From: Clostridia bacterium
GTDB taxonomy: Bacteria > Bacillota > Clostridia > Christensenellales > HGM11417
Length of the DNA stretch: 8,810 nt
Direction of reading: 5' to 3'
Assembly (NCBI GenBank): GCA_028700355.1
Contig: JAQVSX010000016.1
Span: 1-8,810 of the forward strand
The position numbers were made by a program, and so were the translations under genes. Below the pieces are notes generated by a model that did not search any database, was not told the DNA's origin, and saw only the letters and a program-made list of their open reading frames with translations. Each line of letters begins with the position of its first letter. Position 1 is the stretch's first letter. This document shows, piece after piece, positions 1-7,244 of this stretch.

Positions 1-692
1 CCGCTGCTTTTGCGGTATATAGATGTTATCATTGTGTTTATTCTTTCCCTATTGGTTTTTCCAAGTGCCTTTATGCAGCTTTGCGGCAAGTCGCTTTCCT
101 TTAATATGCCCGCCCTTATTGCGTCGTCAATATCGTGGTTGATATAGGCTATTTTATCGGCAAAGCAAACCACCTTACCCTCCAAGGTCATCGGGCTTGC
201 GCCAAGCTGATGGTTTAATATGCCGTCCCTCACCTCATTTGTAAGGTTAAGCCCCCTGCCGTCGTTTTCAAGCACGTCAACAACCCTGAGCGACTGCCTG
301 CTATGCTCAAACTTATTATCGGTAAGCCTTTGCAGCGTCCTTTCACCAGAATGTCCGAAAGGAGTATGACCTAAATCATGCCCCAAAGCAATGGCTTCGG
401 CAAGGTCTTCGTTAAGCTTTAAAGTCCTTGCAATGCTCCTTGCGATTTGCGACACATCCAGTGTATGGGTGAGCCTTGTCCTGTAATGGTCGCCCTCGGG
501 GGATAAAAACACCTGCGTCTTGTTTTTAAGCCTTCTGAAAGATTTGCTATGTATTATTCTGTCCCTGTCCCTTTGATAATCGGTACGCATAGGACAAGGC
601 TGTTCAGCATATATTCTGCCCGATGTATCCTTTGACATAGATGCATATTCGCACAAATAATGCTCTTCTTTTTGGAATGTAAATTCTCTCAA
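1..692 (-). CDS. dgt: dGTPase-like HD-domain triphosphohydrolase, 3' end cut by window edge
   Basis: This gene encodes a deoxyguanosinetriphosphate triphosphohydrolase-like protein of the HD superfamily. Family members hydrolyse dNTPs to the deoxynucleoside and triphosphate in the cytosol; the exact substrate of the Firmicute branch cannot be read from sequence. I translated 230 residues. They include [20 protein letters not shown] (36-55), [14 protein letters not shown] (64-77) and [11 protein letters not shown] (104-114). The expected HD metal ligands are present: His76, His105-Asp106 and Asp179 ([11 protein letters not shown]). The family is usually about 330-350 residues, so roughly the last third lies beyond base 1. 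The start is TTG at 692-690: an in-frame TAA lies only three codons upstream (704-702), and an AGAGGA sequence sits 4 bases before the TTG. The next in-frame ATG (residue 19) would remove conserved N-terminal sequence. In many Clostridia dnaG and rpoD follow this gene, but that is outside the window. Confidence 0.93.
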   Translation of the reverse strand, partial: MREFTFQKEEHYLCEYASMSKDTSGRIYAEQPCPMRTDYQRDRDRIIHSKSFRRLKNKTQVFLSPEGDHYRTRLTHTLDVSQIARSIARTLKLNEDLAEAIALGHDLGHTPFGHSGERTLQRLTDNKFEHSRQSLRVVDVLENDGRGLNLTNEVRDGILNHQLGASPMTLEGKVVCFADKIAYINHDIDDAIRAGILKESDLPQSCIKALGKTNRERINTMITSIYRKSS

Positions 693-696
693 AAAA

Positions 697-702
697 TCCT
701 CT
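697..702 (-). promoter_or_regulatory. Ribosome binding site of dgt (AGAGGA)
   Basis: AGAGGA on the minus strand lies 4 bases before the TTG codon at 692-690. Together with the in-frame stop at 704-702 it fixes this TTG as the likely start of the dGTPase-like gene. The spacing is slightly short. Confidence 0.65.
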
Positions 703-771
703 TAGAAATATTACCTGCTAAGGCAAAAAAATATAATAATCCAAGTAAAAGAAACCGCAAAAAACCGTCTT

Positions 772-795
772 GCTAATGTATTCGACGCTAAGTAT
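772..795. repeat. Imperfect short direct repeat upstream of dgt
   Basis: On the plus strand GCTAATGTAT (772-781) and GCTAAGTAT (787-795) are separated by TCGAC. They differ by a one-base indel within about 10 bases. The repeat lies 80-103 bases upstream of the dgt start. It could be an operator half-site pair or chance in AT-rich DNA; there is no evidence for a binding protein. Confidence 0.35.
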
Positions 796-824
796 CCGAT
801 TTCCTTTATTTTTTACAAAAATTT

Positions 825-854
825 GATATATATACTTAAATTATATTAATTCAA
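825..854 (-). promoter_or_regulatory. Weak candidate promoter for dgt
   Basis: On the minus strand TTGAAT (854-849, four of six matches to TTGACA) is followed after 18 bases by TATATC (830-825), or after 16 bases by TATATA (832-827); each matches TATAAT at four of six positions. A perfect TATAAT also occurs at 845-840 but has no -35 partner at normal spacing. The region is so AT-rich that such matches are expected by chance. The placement, in the only sizeable gap of the window and upstream of dgt, is the main argument. Confidence 0.25.
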
Positions 855-857
855 ATT

Positions 858-879
858 AAAAAACGATTAAATTATCGCC
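858..879 (-). terminator. Weak hairpin plus T-tract downstream of ftsY
   Basis: On the minus strand CGAT (877-874) can pair with ATCG (867-864) around a six-base loop. Two G-U pairs may extend the stem, and it runs directly into six T (863-858). It starts about 50 bases after the ftsY stop, where an operon terminator would be expected. The stem is short and AT-rich, so efficient intrinsic termination is doubtful. Confidence 0.22.
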
Positions 880-931
880 AAATGAAATGTGAATGGTATT
901 AACAAAACAGATTTTTGCTGTATAAATGATA

Positions 932-1825
932 TTACAATATTCCGTCTACAAACTTTTTGGCGTCAAAAGGCTCTAAATCGTCAATCTTTTCTCCCGTTCC
1001 TATAAAGCGTACGGGCATATTATCTTGTGTATTTATATTTATTACAACGCCGCCTTTTGCCGTTCCGTCAAGTTTGGTGAGAATTATGCCGTCAAGCCTT
1101 ACAGCCTCGTTAAATGCCTTTGCCTGAATAATTGCATTCTGCCCTGTCGTTGCATCTATCACCAAAAAATTATACTTTCCGCTTTGAGGAAATTCCCTGT
1201 TAATTATTCTGTTAATTTTTTTAAGCTCTTCCATTAAATTGGCTTTGTTATGCAGCCTGCCGGCAGTGTCAATTAACAGGACATCTGTATTTTTAGCCTT
1301 TGCGCTCGTTATAGCGTCATATACGACGGCGGCAGGGTCTGAGCCTTCTCCCTGACTTATTATCCTTACATTTGCCCTTTTTGCCCATACTTCAAGCTGC
1401 GCCGATGCCGCCGCCCTGAAAGTATCGCCCGCCGCAATTACAACGCTTTTACCCTGTTTTGTAAAATAATGGGCAAGCTTTCCTATCGTCGTGGTCTTAC
1501 CTGTTCCATTTACGCCCACAATCATAATAACTGCGGGATAACTGATAACAAGCTCTTTAGTATCTATAAATTCTATAATTATTTCTTTAAGGCGCTCTGT
1601 AATATATTCGCTGTTTTTTATTTTTTCTTCCTTTACAGTTTCTTTAAGCTTTTTTACTATCTGCTCTGAAGCGTTTACGCCGACATCAGCTGAAATAAGG
1701 GCATATTCGAGCTGCTCAAAAAATTCTTCACGGGAATATCCTCCCTTGAAAACAGATGCTAAAAGCCCCGAAAAAACATCTCTGGTTTTTTTTAAACCTT
1801 TAAATAAAGACTTGAAAATGCCCAT
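932..1825 (-). CDS. ftsY: Signal recognition particle receptor FtsY
   Basis: FtsY is the SRP receptor GTPase. It docks Ffh-ribosome complexes at the membrane and delivers nascent membrane proteins to SecYEG, with reciprocal GTP hydrolysis by the Ffh-FtsY pair. The 297-residue protein has a short amphipathic N-terminus (MGIFKSLFKGLKK) suited to membrane targeting, a helical N domain (about 25-90) and a complete NG GTPase: GVNGTGKTT (104-112), DTFRAAA (134-140), DTAGR (186-190), TKLDGTAKGG (250-259) and GTGEKIDDLEPF (277-288). The acidic A domain of enterobacterial FtsY is absent, as is common in Gram-positives. A longer reading from an ATG at 1855 would add ten residues; I prefer the ATG at 1825 because AAGAGG lies 7 bases upstream and the protein then begins with the typical MGxFxxL sequence. 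It follows smc by 59 bases, as in many Firmicutes where the two are co-transcribed. Confidence 0.97.
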   Translation of the reverse strand: MGIFKSLFKGLKKTRDVFSGLLASVFKGGYSREEFFEQLEYALISADVGVNASEQIVKKLKETVKEEKIKNSEYITERLKEIIIEFIDTKELVISYPAVIMIVGVNGTGKTTTIGKLAHYFTKQGKSVVIAAGDTFRAAASAQLEVWAKRANVRIISQGEGSDPAAVVYDAITSAKAKNTDVLLIDTAGRLHNKANLMEELKKINRIINREFPQSGKYNFLVIDATTGQNAIIQAKAFNEAVRLDGIILTKLDGTAKGGVVININTQDNMPVRFIGTGEKIDDLEPFDAKKFVDGIL

Positions 1826-1832
1826 ATAAAAA

Positions 1833-1838
1833 CCTCTT
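1833..1838 (-). promoter_or_regulatory. Ribosome binding site deciding the ftsY start (AAGAGG)
   Basis: AAGAGG on the minus strand is 7 bases upstream of the ATG at 1825-1823. An alternative in-frame ATG at 1855 lies upstream of this site, so the site would be inside the gene if that start were used. This favours the shorter FtsY. Confidence 0.75.
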
Positions 1839-1859
1839 ACAGCGATAATCAACAATATT

Positions 1860-1865
1860 ATTATA
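1860..1865 (-). promoter_or_regulatory. Possible -10 element in the smc-ftsY gap
   Basis: A perfect TATAAT on the minus strand lies 34 bases upstream of the ftsY start. The best upstream -35 candidate is TTGTAA, overlapping the smc stop codon at a loose 19-base spacing. It could give extra ftsY transcription independent of smc, but chance occurrence in AT-rich DNA is equally likely. Confidence 0.22.
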
Positions 1866-1884
1866 TGACAGTTAACAAAAAAAT

Positions 1885-4800
1885 TTACAACGCTTCTGCC
1901 GTAGACAGTGCCTCGCTCAGCTTTACCGAAACAATTTTAGAAACTCCCTTTTCCTGCATAGTTACGCCGTAAAGGGAATCTGCAAGCTCCATAGTAGGCT
2001 TTCTGTGCGTAATTACAATAAACTGCGTATTATTGGAAAAGTTTTTTAAATACTGCGCAAAGCGTGAAGCGTTCACATCGTCAAGCGCAGCCTCTATCTC
2101 GTCAAGCACGCAAAACGGCATAGGTCTTAGTTTTAGTATTGCAAACAGTATAGCAATTGCGGTAAGCGCCCTTTCCCCGCCCGACATCAGCGAAATATTC
2201 TGCAGCCTTTTTCCCGGCGGCTCTGCTATTATGTCTATTCCTGCAGAAAGCGGGTCATCTGTTTCGGTGGTATCAAGTACAAGGCGAGCGTCGCCGCCTC
2301 CAAACAATTCCTTAAACACAACTGCAAAGTTTTTGTTTATCTTGTCAAAGCCCTCTGAAAACCTGCCGAGCATTTCTTGTGTAAGTTCGCCTACAACCTG
2401 TTTAAGGTCTTCCCTTGCTTTTTTAAGGTCAGAAATCTGCTCGTCAAGCTCGTCAAAGCGTTCTTTTAATACCTTATAATCTTCTATTGCATTTACATTT
2501 ACATAGCCGAGTGCACTTATTTTTCTCTTTAAAGACGCAATTGCGCCGTTGCTTGCAGAAAAATCAAAATCGTTAATTCTATATGACTGCGCCGATTCGT
2601 ATGTAATCTGATATTCATCCCAAATCCGCTCTTTCATATTTTCAAGGTCTATATCTACCTTGCTCAAATTGCCCTCTTCTCTGACTCTGTTTTCTGAAAC
2701 CTTTTGCAGCCGCTTAGACAGTTCAGAACGATTTTTATCTGCCTCTGAAAGCTCTTTTTGAATACTGTGCTTATATTCATCAAGGTTTAGAAGCTTATCT
2801 TTTATTTCTGTAAGCTCGCTTTCCGAAACTGTATCATAATCTACAAGGTTTTTGTCCTTTTCGGATGACTCTATATATTCGCTGTTCTGTTTTATAAGTC
2901 CCTTAGCCGCCTCTATATCCCTTTCAATCTGCTGTATCTGCTGTGATATACTGCTTATGCTGTTATCGCTGCCGCTTATTTCGGTATATAATGAGGCAAG
3001 AGAAACCTTTATATTTGTAGTACGCTCGTGCAGAGCATCTCTTTTTTTGCGCAATACACCGTATCTGCTTTTTTGTTCCTGTCTTATGTCGTCGGCATTG
3101 TCCCGCTGACGGTTTATTCTATTTTCAAGCTCGTCCGCCGTTTTAAGCTCGCCGTTTATATAATTTAACCTTTCTTCCGTCTTTGCCTTTTCGGCATTCA
3201 TATTATCAAGGCTATGGCGTTTCTCCTGTATATCTGCCCGCATTTTATCAGCCTGACCGAGCAGTTTTGTAAATTCTATGTCGTTTAAGTGCAAATCTGC
3301 GCTTAATTTTTCTATTGCCAATTGCATTGCGTTGCAGCTTTTGTTAAAGCCCTCGATATCCTGCCTTGCGCTATTAAAACTACCCTGCTTTTCTTTAAGC
3401 TGACCTTGCGTTTCGCTTATCTGTCTGTCCCAGCTTAAAATATCGCTGCTGCCTTTTTTTAAGCTGCCGCCCGTTATTGCGCCGTAAGGATGTATAACAT
3501 CGCCATCTAATGTTACAATTTTTACAGAATAATTTATTTTTGCGGCAATCTGCGTCCCGTTGTCAATATTATCGCATATAATTGTTTTGCCCAAAAGCCC
3601 GCAAATGATGTTGCTGTATTTATTATTATATTTTACAAGGCTGTCCGCAACGCCTATAAAACCCTTGCAGCTTTTTGCGGCGGCAAGCGTTTTTTCCTCT
3701 ATACTGCGTCCCTTTACCGTATCTATGGGCAAAAATGTTATCCTGCCCATATTGTTTTGCTTTAAATATTGAACAAGGTATTTGGCATCTGTCTCTTTAA
3801 GTGTAACAATGTTTTGCTTTGCCTGCCCCAATGCAATATCAATTGCATCCTCGTATTGCTTATCCACCTCTATAAGCATTGCAACGGTACCTTCGTACCT
3901 TGACGAGAGTGCGGCATCTTTTACACCTCTTGAAAGCAAATTTTTTACGCTGTAAGAATACCCTTCAAAATTCTCCTTAGCGTTTTTCAGATAGCCGAGC
4001 TTTGCGTTTAATGAGGACATCTCATTTTGAAAGGCATTTGCCTCTTCTTCACGCACTCTCCGTTTTTTTATAAATTCATTTAATTTTGCAGCTACATCTT
4101 GTTTTTCACTTATAATTTCCTGCTTTTTGCTCTTTAAACCGTCTATCTTTATTCCTGTTTGTTCAAGGCTTTCTGTCAAAGCGTCAATGCTGTTTCTATG
4201 TATTATTATATTGTTAAGCAGTTCGTTTAATTTGTCCTTTAAACCATTTTGCTCTGTTATGAGGGAGCTTAAATTTGACTTTATCTCCGAAAGCCTTTTA
4301 AGCGACTCTATCACCTTGCGCTGATTTTCTTCAACATCGTCTTCGCCTTTTGCTATAAGGTTTACAGTTTCTAAAAACTCTGATGAAAGAAGGTCGGATT
4401 CCTTTAAAAATTCCTGATATTTTTGCTGTTTTTCCGTCTTTTCTGCCTTTAAATTTTCAAGTTCGCTTTCAAGGTTTTCTTTATGTCTGCTGTTTTTTTG
4501 ACACTCTTCGCTGAGCATACTGTTTTGCTTTACAAGCATTTCTATTCTTTCGGAAAGCAATTTAAACTGCCCTGCCTGCTTTTCTATATCTACTGTAATA
4601 GAAAGCTGCCTGTTTCTGTAATTATCTATATCCTTGTCAATATTGTTAAGCTTGAAAAATAATTCTTCGTAACTAAGAGCCGCCTTGTCGTATTCTTCCT
4701 GAGCCATATTATATTCGTCGTTTATTGCGTTAAGGCGGGTTTCTATCTGGTCTTTTGTAGAATTAAAAGACTCATAGCGGCATATATAATTGTTTACTTC

Positions 4801-5475
4801 TTCTAATTTAAGCGTTTCTTTAAGGTCTAAATACACCTTGGCGTTTTCTGCCTGAGATGAAAGCGGTTTTAGTTGCCTTTCTATTTCGGCAAGAATATCG
4901 TTAAGCCTTAAAATGTTATCGTTTGTCCTTAGCAGCTTTCTTTCTGTTTCAATTTTTTTTGCCTTAAATTTAGATATTCCGCACGCCTCTTCAAAAATAT
5001 TTCTGCGCTCTTCGGGTTTGGCGCTGAGTATTTCGTCTATTCTGCCCTGCCCTATAATAGAATAGCCCTCTTTGCCGACTCCGCAGTCTCGCATAAGTTC
5101 AAGCACATCTTTAAGCCTGCACACCTGCTTGTTTATACTGTATTCGCTTTCTCCCGAGCGGTAAAGCTTACGGGAAATAACAATTTCTTCATAATCTACG
5201 GGAAAAATCTTTTGTGAATTATCAAAATACAGCGAAACCTCACAATAAGAAAGTGATTTTCTGTTTTCTGTACCATTAAATATTACATCCATCATCTGAG
5301 AACCGCGGAGCAGCTTTGCGCTCTGCTCGCCTAATACCCAGCGCACAGAATCTGCAACATTACTTTTCCCGCACCCGTTAGGGCCAACAATGCAGGTTAT
5401 ACCGCTGTCAAACTTTAATTCTAGTTTGTCGGCGAAAGATTTAAAGCCGAATACTTCAAGTTTCTTAAAATTCAA
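1885..5475 (-). CDS. smc: Chromosome segregation/condensation protein SMC
   Basis: SMC is the ATPase core of bacterial condensin. With ScpA and ScpB (not in this window) it forms a ring that organises the chromosome and helps resolve sister origins. The 1196-residue protein is full length for the family. An N-terminal ATPase half carries Walker A GPNGCGKSN (31-39) and the Q-loop in IIGQGRIDEIL (140-150). A coiled coil (about 175-500) follows, then a hinge of about 160 residues (about 520-680, ending in the glycine-rich GAITGGS at 665-671), then the returning coiled coil (about 685-1050). The C-terminal head has the signature LMSGGERAL (1096-1104), Walker B FCVLDE (1121-1126) with catalytic Glu1126, and switch His1157. 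The start is TTG at 5475-5473, giving MNFKKLEVFGFKSF, which matches the family N-terminus. AAGGAG sits 8 bases upstream, inside the last codons of rnc. No frameshift or missing catalytic residue is seen. Confidence 0.98.
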   Translation of the reverse strand: MNFKKLEVFGFKSFADKLELKFDSGITCIVGPNGCGKSNVADSVRWVLGEQSAKLLRGSQMMDVIFNGTENRKSLSYCEVSLYFDNSQKIFPVDYEEIVISRKLYRSGESEYSINKQVCRLKDVLELMRDCGVGKEGYSIIGQGRIDEILSAKPEERRNIFEEACGISKFKAKKIETERKLLRTNDNILRLNDILAEIERQLKPLSSQAENAKVYLDLKETLKLEEVNNYICRYESFNSTKDQIETRLNAINDEYNMAQEEYDKAALSYEELFFKLNNIDKDIDNYRNRQLSITVDIEKQAGQFKLLSERIEMLVKQNSMLSEECQKNSRHKENLESELENLKAEKTEKQQKYQEFLKESDLLSSEFLETVNLIAKGEDDVEENQRKVIESLKRLSEIKSNLSSLITEQNGLKDKLNELLNNIIIHRNSIDALTESLEQTGIKIDGLKSKKQEIISEKQDVAAKLNEFIKKRRVREEEANAFQNEMSSLNAKLGYLKNAKENFEGYSYSVKNLLSRGVKDAALSSRYEGTVAMLIEVDKQYEDAIDIALGQAKQNIVTLKETDAKYLVQYLKQNNMGRITFLPIDTVKGRSIEEKTLAAAKSCKGFIGVADSLVKYNNKYSNIICGLLGKTIICDNIDNGTQIAAKINYSVKIVTLDGDVIHPYGAITGGSLKKGSSDILSWDRQISETQGQLKEKQGSFNSARQDIEGFNKSCNAMQLAIEKLSADLHLNDIEFTKLLGQADKMRADIQEKRHSLDNMNAEKAKTEERLNYINGELKTADELENRINRQRDNADDIRQEQKSRYGVLRKKRDALHERTTNIKVSLASLYTEISGSDNSISSISQQIQQIERDIEAAKGLIKQNSEYIESSEKDKNLVDYDTVSESELTEIKDKLLNLDEYKHSIQKELSEADKNRSELSKRLQKVSENRVREEGNLSKVDIDLENMKERIWDEYQITYESAQSYRINDFDFSASNGAIASLKRKISALGYVNVNAIEDYKVLKERFDELDEQISDLKKAREDLKQVVGELTQEMLGRFSEGFDKINKNFAVVFKELFGGGDARLVLDTTETDDPLSAGIDIIAEPPGKRLQNISLMSGGERALTAIAILFAILKLRPMPFCVLDEIEAALDDVNASRFAQYLKNFSNNTQFIVITHRKPTMELADSLYGVTMQEKGVSKIVSVKLSEALSTAEAL

Positions 5476-5480
5476 AAGTG

Positions 5481-6176
5481 CTACTCCTTAGTGAGTTTGT
5501 TTTTTATAATGTTTAACGCATTTTCTGCCGCAAGCTGCTGCGCCTGCTTTTTGCTTTCTGCTTTTGCGGGGGAATATTCCTTTCCGTCCACTATAGCGGC
5601 TATCGTAAAGCTCGGCATATGTGCGTAGCCTTCCTGCTTAATTAATTTATATTTTGCTTTTTTACCGTATTTTTTTTGGCTGTATTCGGATAATTCTGAC
5701 TTGTAGTCAATAATATCGCTTTTACTATTTTTGCCGCTCAAATTTTTTCTAAGTGCATATTTAATAAACCGCGCGGCGTTTGCAATGCCGCCGTCTAAAT
5801 ATATTGCTGCCGTTACAGACTCAAACAAATCAGCGGAAATATTTACGCTTTTGTAAGCCGACTTTTTTTCTCCCTCGCCGAGCAATATAAGCTCTTCAAG
5901 CTTTAAACCGCACGCCGCCTCGCTTAAAGGCTTTGCCGAAACTAAACTCGACCTTTTTTGCGTAAGCTCCCCCTCGTCAATATCGGGATATTTTTTATAA
6001 AGAAAGTCCGCAATAATAAAATTAAGCAGCGCATCGCCTAAAAATTCCATTCTTTCGTTGCTCAAAGCATTATTTTCGTTTGAGTAAGAAGAATGAGTAA
6101 ATGCCTGTCTCAAAAGAATTTTATCTTTAAAAGTATATTTTATTCTGTTTTCTGCTTCGCTAATGTCAAAAATCAT
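5481..6176 (-). CDS. rnc: Ribonuclease III
   Basis: RNase III cleaves double-stranded RNA, mainly in maturation of the 30S rRNA precursor and in turnover of structured or antisense-paired RNA. The 231-residue protein has the normal two-domain form. The endonuclease domain (about 5-145) carries the signature ERMEFLGDALL (41-51). Its acidic residues Glu41, Glu44, Asp48, Glu68, Asp116 and Glu119 align with E. coli Glu38, Glu41, Asp45, Glu65, Asp114 and Glu117. The double-stranded RNA binding domain (about 157-226) ends in ESKKQAQQLAAENAL and keeps His186 and Lys209-Lys210, but the usual GxG before SKK is replaced by AKA. The ATG lies 2 bases after the plsX stop, with no Shine-Dalgarno at normal distance, so its translation probably depends on ribosomes finishing plsX. 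smc follows after 5 bases. Confidence 0.97.
   Translation of the reverse strand: MIFDISEAENRIKYTFKDKILLRQAFTHSSYSNENNALSNERMEFLGDALLNFIIADFLYKKYPDIDEGELTQKRSSLVSAKPLSEAACGLKLEELILLGEGEKKSAYKSVNISADLFESVTAAIYLDGGIANAARFIKYALRKNLSGKNSKSDIIDYKSELSEYSQKKYGKKAKYKLIKQEGYAHMPSFTIAAIVDGKEYSPAKAESKKQAQQLAAENALNIIKNKLTKE
5484..5489 (-). promoter_or_regulatory. Ribosome binding site of smc, inside the rnc 3' end (AAGGAG)
   Basis: AAGGAG on the minus strand forms the last two sense codons of rnc (Lys-Glu) immediately before its TAG stop (5483-5481). It lies 8 bases before the smc TTG start. A near-perfect ribosome binding site supports the non-ATG start and implies coupling of smc translation to rnc. 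Confidence 0.85.
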
Positions 6177-6178
6177 AA

Positions 6179-7195
6179 TTAATTATTTATTTCTACCTCG
6201 TTTTCCGCAACACTTGCCTTAATATTATCTATAACAGCGGTTTTTTGCATTTGCATAACCTGCAAAATAGATGCGCATATAGACTTAGCTTTAGAACTGC
6301 CGTGTGATTTAACAACAATTTTATTTACTCCTAAAAAAGGTGCGCCGCCGCTTTGGTTATAATCTATTTTTTTCTTTAAGCCCCTGAAAACATTTTTCAT
6401 AAGCAATGCGCCAAGCTTTGCCTTAAAACCCTTAATTTGCTTCTTTAAAACAGAAAATATAGAAATCGCCATTCCTTCCAAAGCTTTTAATGCAACATTG
6501 CCGGCAAAGCCGTCTGTAACCAATACATCGTAATCGCCGCTTAAACAGTCTCTTGCCTCCATATTACCGACAAAATTTATTCCACTTGTCTGCTTTAACA
6601 GCTTAAATGCCTCTTTGTTTAATTCGTTTCCCTTTTTGTCTTCAACGCCGTTAGAAAGCAGCGCAACCCTCGGATTTTCAATTTTATAAACATATTTCAT
6701 AAAAGCGCTGCCCATAATCGCAAAATCGACAAGGCATGCGGGCTTGCTGTCTACATTTGCGCCACAATCTATAAGCAGAACCTCTCCCCCCGTAACCGTA
6801 GGAAGTATGGGTGCAAGGGCGGGACGGGATATGCCCTTAATCCTGCCTAAAATAAATATACTGCCAGCAAGCACCGCTCCCGTACTGCCTGCCGAAACAA
6901 GCCCGACTAAATCATCCCTTTTTTTAAGGGCATTTAGTGCAACAATTAGTGAAGAATCCTTTTTGCTTTTTAGTGCCTCTGTTGGTATATCGTCGTTTGT
7001 AACTACCTGCTGAGCGTCTATAATTTCTATACGTTCGCTGTCGCATCCCAATTTTTCAAGCTCTTGCTTAATAACATCATGCTTTCCACATATTACAAGT
7101 GAAATATCTTTTTCGCAGTTTAGCGCCATTACAGCGCCTTTAATTATTTCTGACGGTGCATAGTCCCCGCCAAACGCATCAACTACTATTTTCAT
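6179..7195 (-). CDS. plsX: Phosphate acyltransferase PlsX
   Basis: PlsX converts acyl-ACP and phosphate into acyl-phosphate, the acyl donor that PlsY uses for glycerol-3-phosphate. It thus links fatty acid synthesis to phospholipid synthesis at the inner face of the membrane. The 338-residue protein has the normal family length. Recognisable blocks are MKIVVDAFGGDYAP (1-14), SAGSTGAVLAG (101-111), RPALAPILP (124-132), LIDCGANVDSKP (141-152), DGFAGNVALK (228-237), GGAPFLGVN (283-291) and KSHGSSKAKSI (296-306). Several positions differ from the textbook Bacillus consensus: F for M in DAMGGD, S for N in SAGNTGA, and NGVED in the NIGEE region. The ATG at 7195 has GGAG 6 bases upstream. recN ends 49 bases before it, and rnc begins 2 bases after its stop. 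No acyl carrier protein gene lies between plsX and rnc, where many Firmicutes carry one. Confidence 0.97.
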   Translation of the reverse strand: MKIVVDAFGGDYAPSEIIKGAVMALNCEKDISLVICGKHDVIKQELEKLGCDSERIEIIDAQQVVTNDDIPTEALKSKKDSSLIVALNALKKRDDLVGLVSAGSTGAVLAGSIFILGRIKGISRPALAPILPTVTGGEVLLIDCGANVDSKPACLVDFAIMGSAFMKYVYKIENPRVALLSNGVEDKKGNELNKEAFKLLKQTSGINFVGNMEARDCLSGDYDVLVTDGFAGNVALKALEGMAISIFSVLKKQIKGFKAKLGALLMKNVFRGLKKKIDYNQSGGAPFLGVNKIVVKSHGSSKAKSICASILQVMQMQKTAVIDNIKASVAENEVEINN

Positions 7196-7201
7196 AATTT
7201 T

Positions 7202-7205
7202 CTCC
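7202..7205 (-). promoter_or_regulatory. Ribosome binding site of plsX (GGAG)
   Basis: GGAG on the minus strand (context CGGAGA) lies 6 bases before the ATG at 7195-7193, and the reading frame from that ATG begins with the conserved PlsX N-terminus. Confidence 0.75.
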
Positions 7206-7244
7206 GTATGGTATTAATTTATATAAAAACAAATTTATACAAAA

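Larger units (their letters stand above)
693..931. other. AT-rich intergenic region between ftsY and dgt
   Basis: This is the longest non-coding stretch in the window (239 bases). I see no credible ORF, tRNA or riboswitch motif in it. Reading the minus strand from the ftsY stop, it contains a weak hairpin followed by six T (858-879), a very AT-rich block with promoter-like hexamers (825-854), a less AT-rich patch carrying an imperfect direct repeat (772-795), and then the dgt ribosome binding site. The arrangement fits the end of one transcription unit and the start of another, but every individual signal is weak. Confidence 0.6.

Noticed and set aside
902..928. ACAG/CTGT hairpin just after the ftsY stop, followed by TTTTGTT
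   Set aside because: The stem is only four base pairs with a seven-base loop, and the T-tract is interrupted. It is weaker than the already doubtful hairpin at 858-879.
1826..1855. Ten-residue N-terminal extension of FtsY from an upstream ATG
   Set aside because: The extension (MLIIAVRGFY) overlaps the ribosome binding site of the ATG at 1825, and the shorter form has the typical family N-terminus.
2033..2479. Plus-strand open frame of 148 codons antisense to the smc 3' end
   Set aside because: Its product is Ser/Leu/Phe-rich low-complexity sequence, the usual shadow of a conserved coding strand. The opposite strand encodes the SMC signature and Walker B motifs.
6744..7013. Plus-strand open frame of 89 codons opposite plsX
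   Set aside because: It is fully antisense to conserved PlsX blocks and has no recognisable domain.
7222..7239. Inverted repeat TATAAA/TTTATA with a six-base loop in the recN-plsX gap
   Set aside because: The six-pair stem is made only of A-T pairs, so it is unlikely to be a terminator. The same bases resemble -10 elements, but no convincing -35 partner is present.
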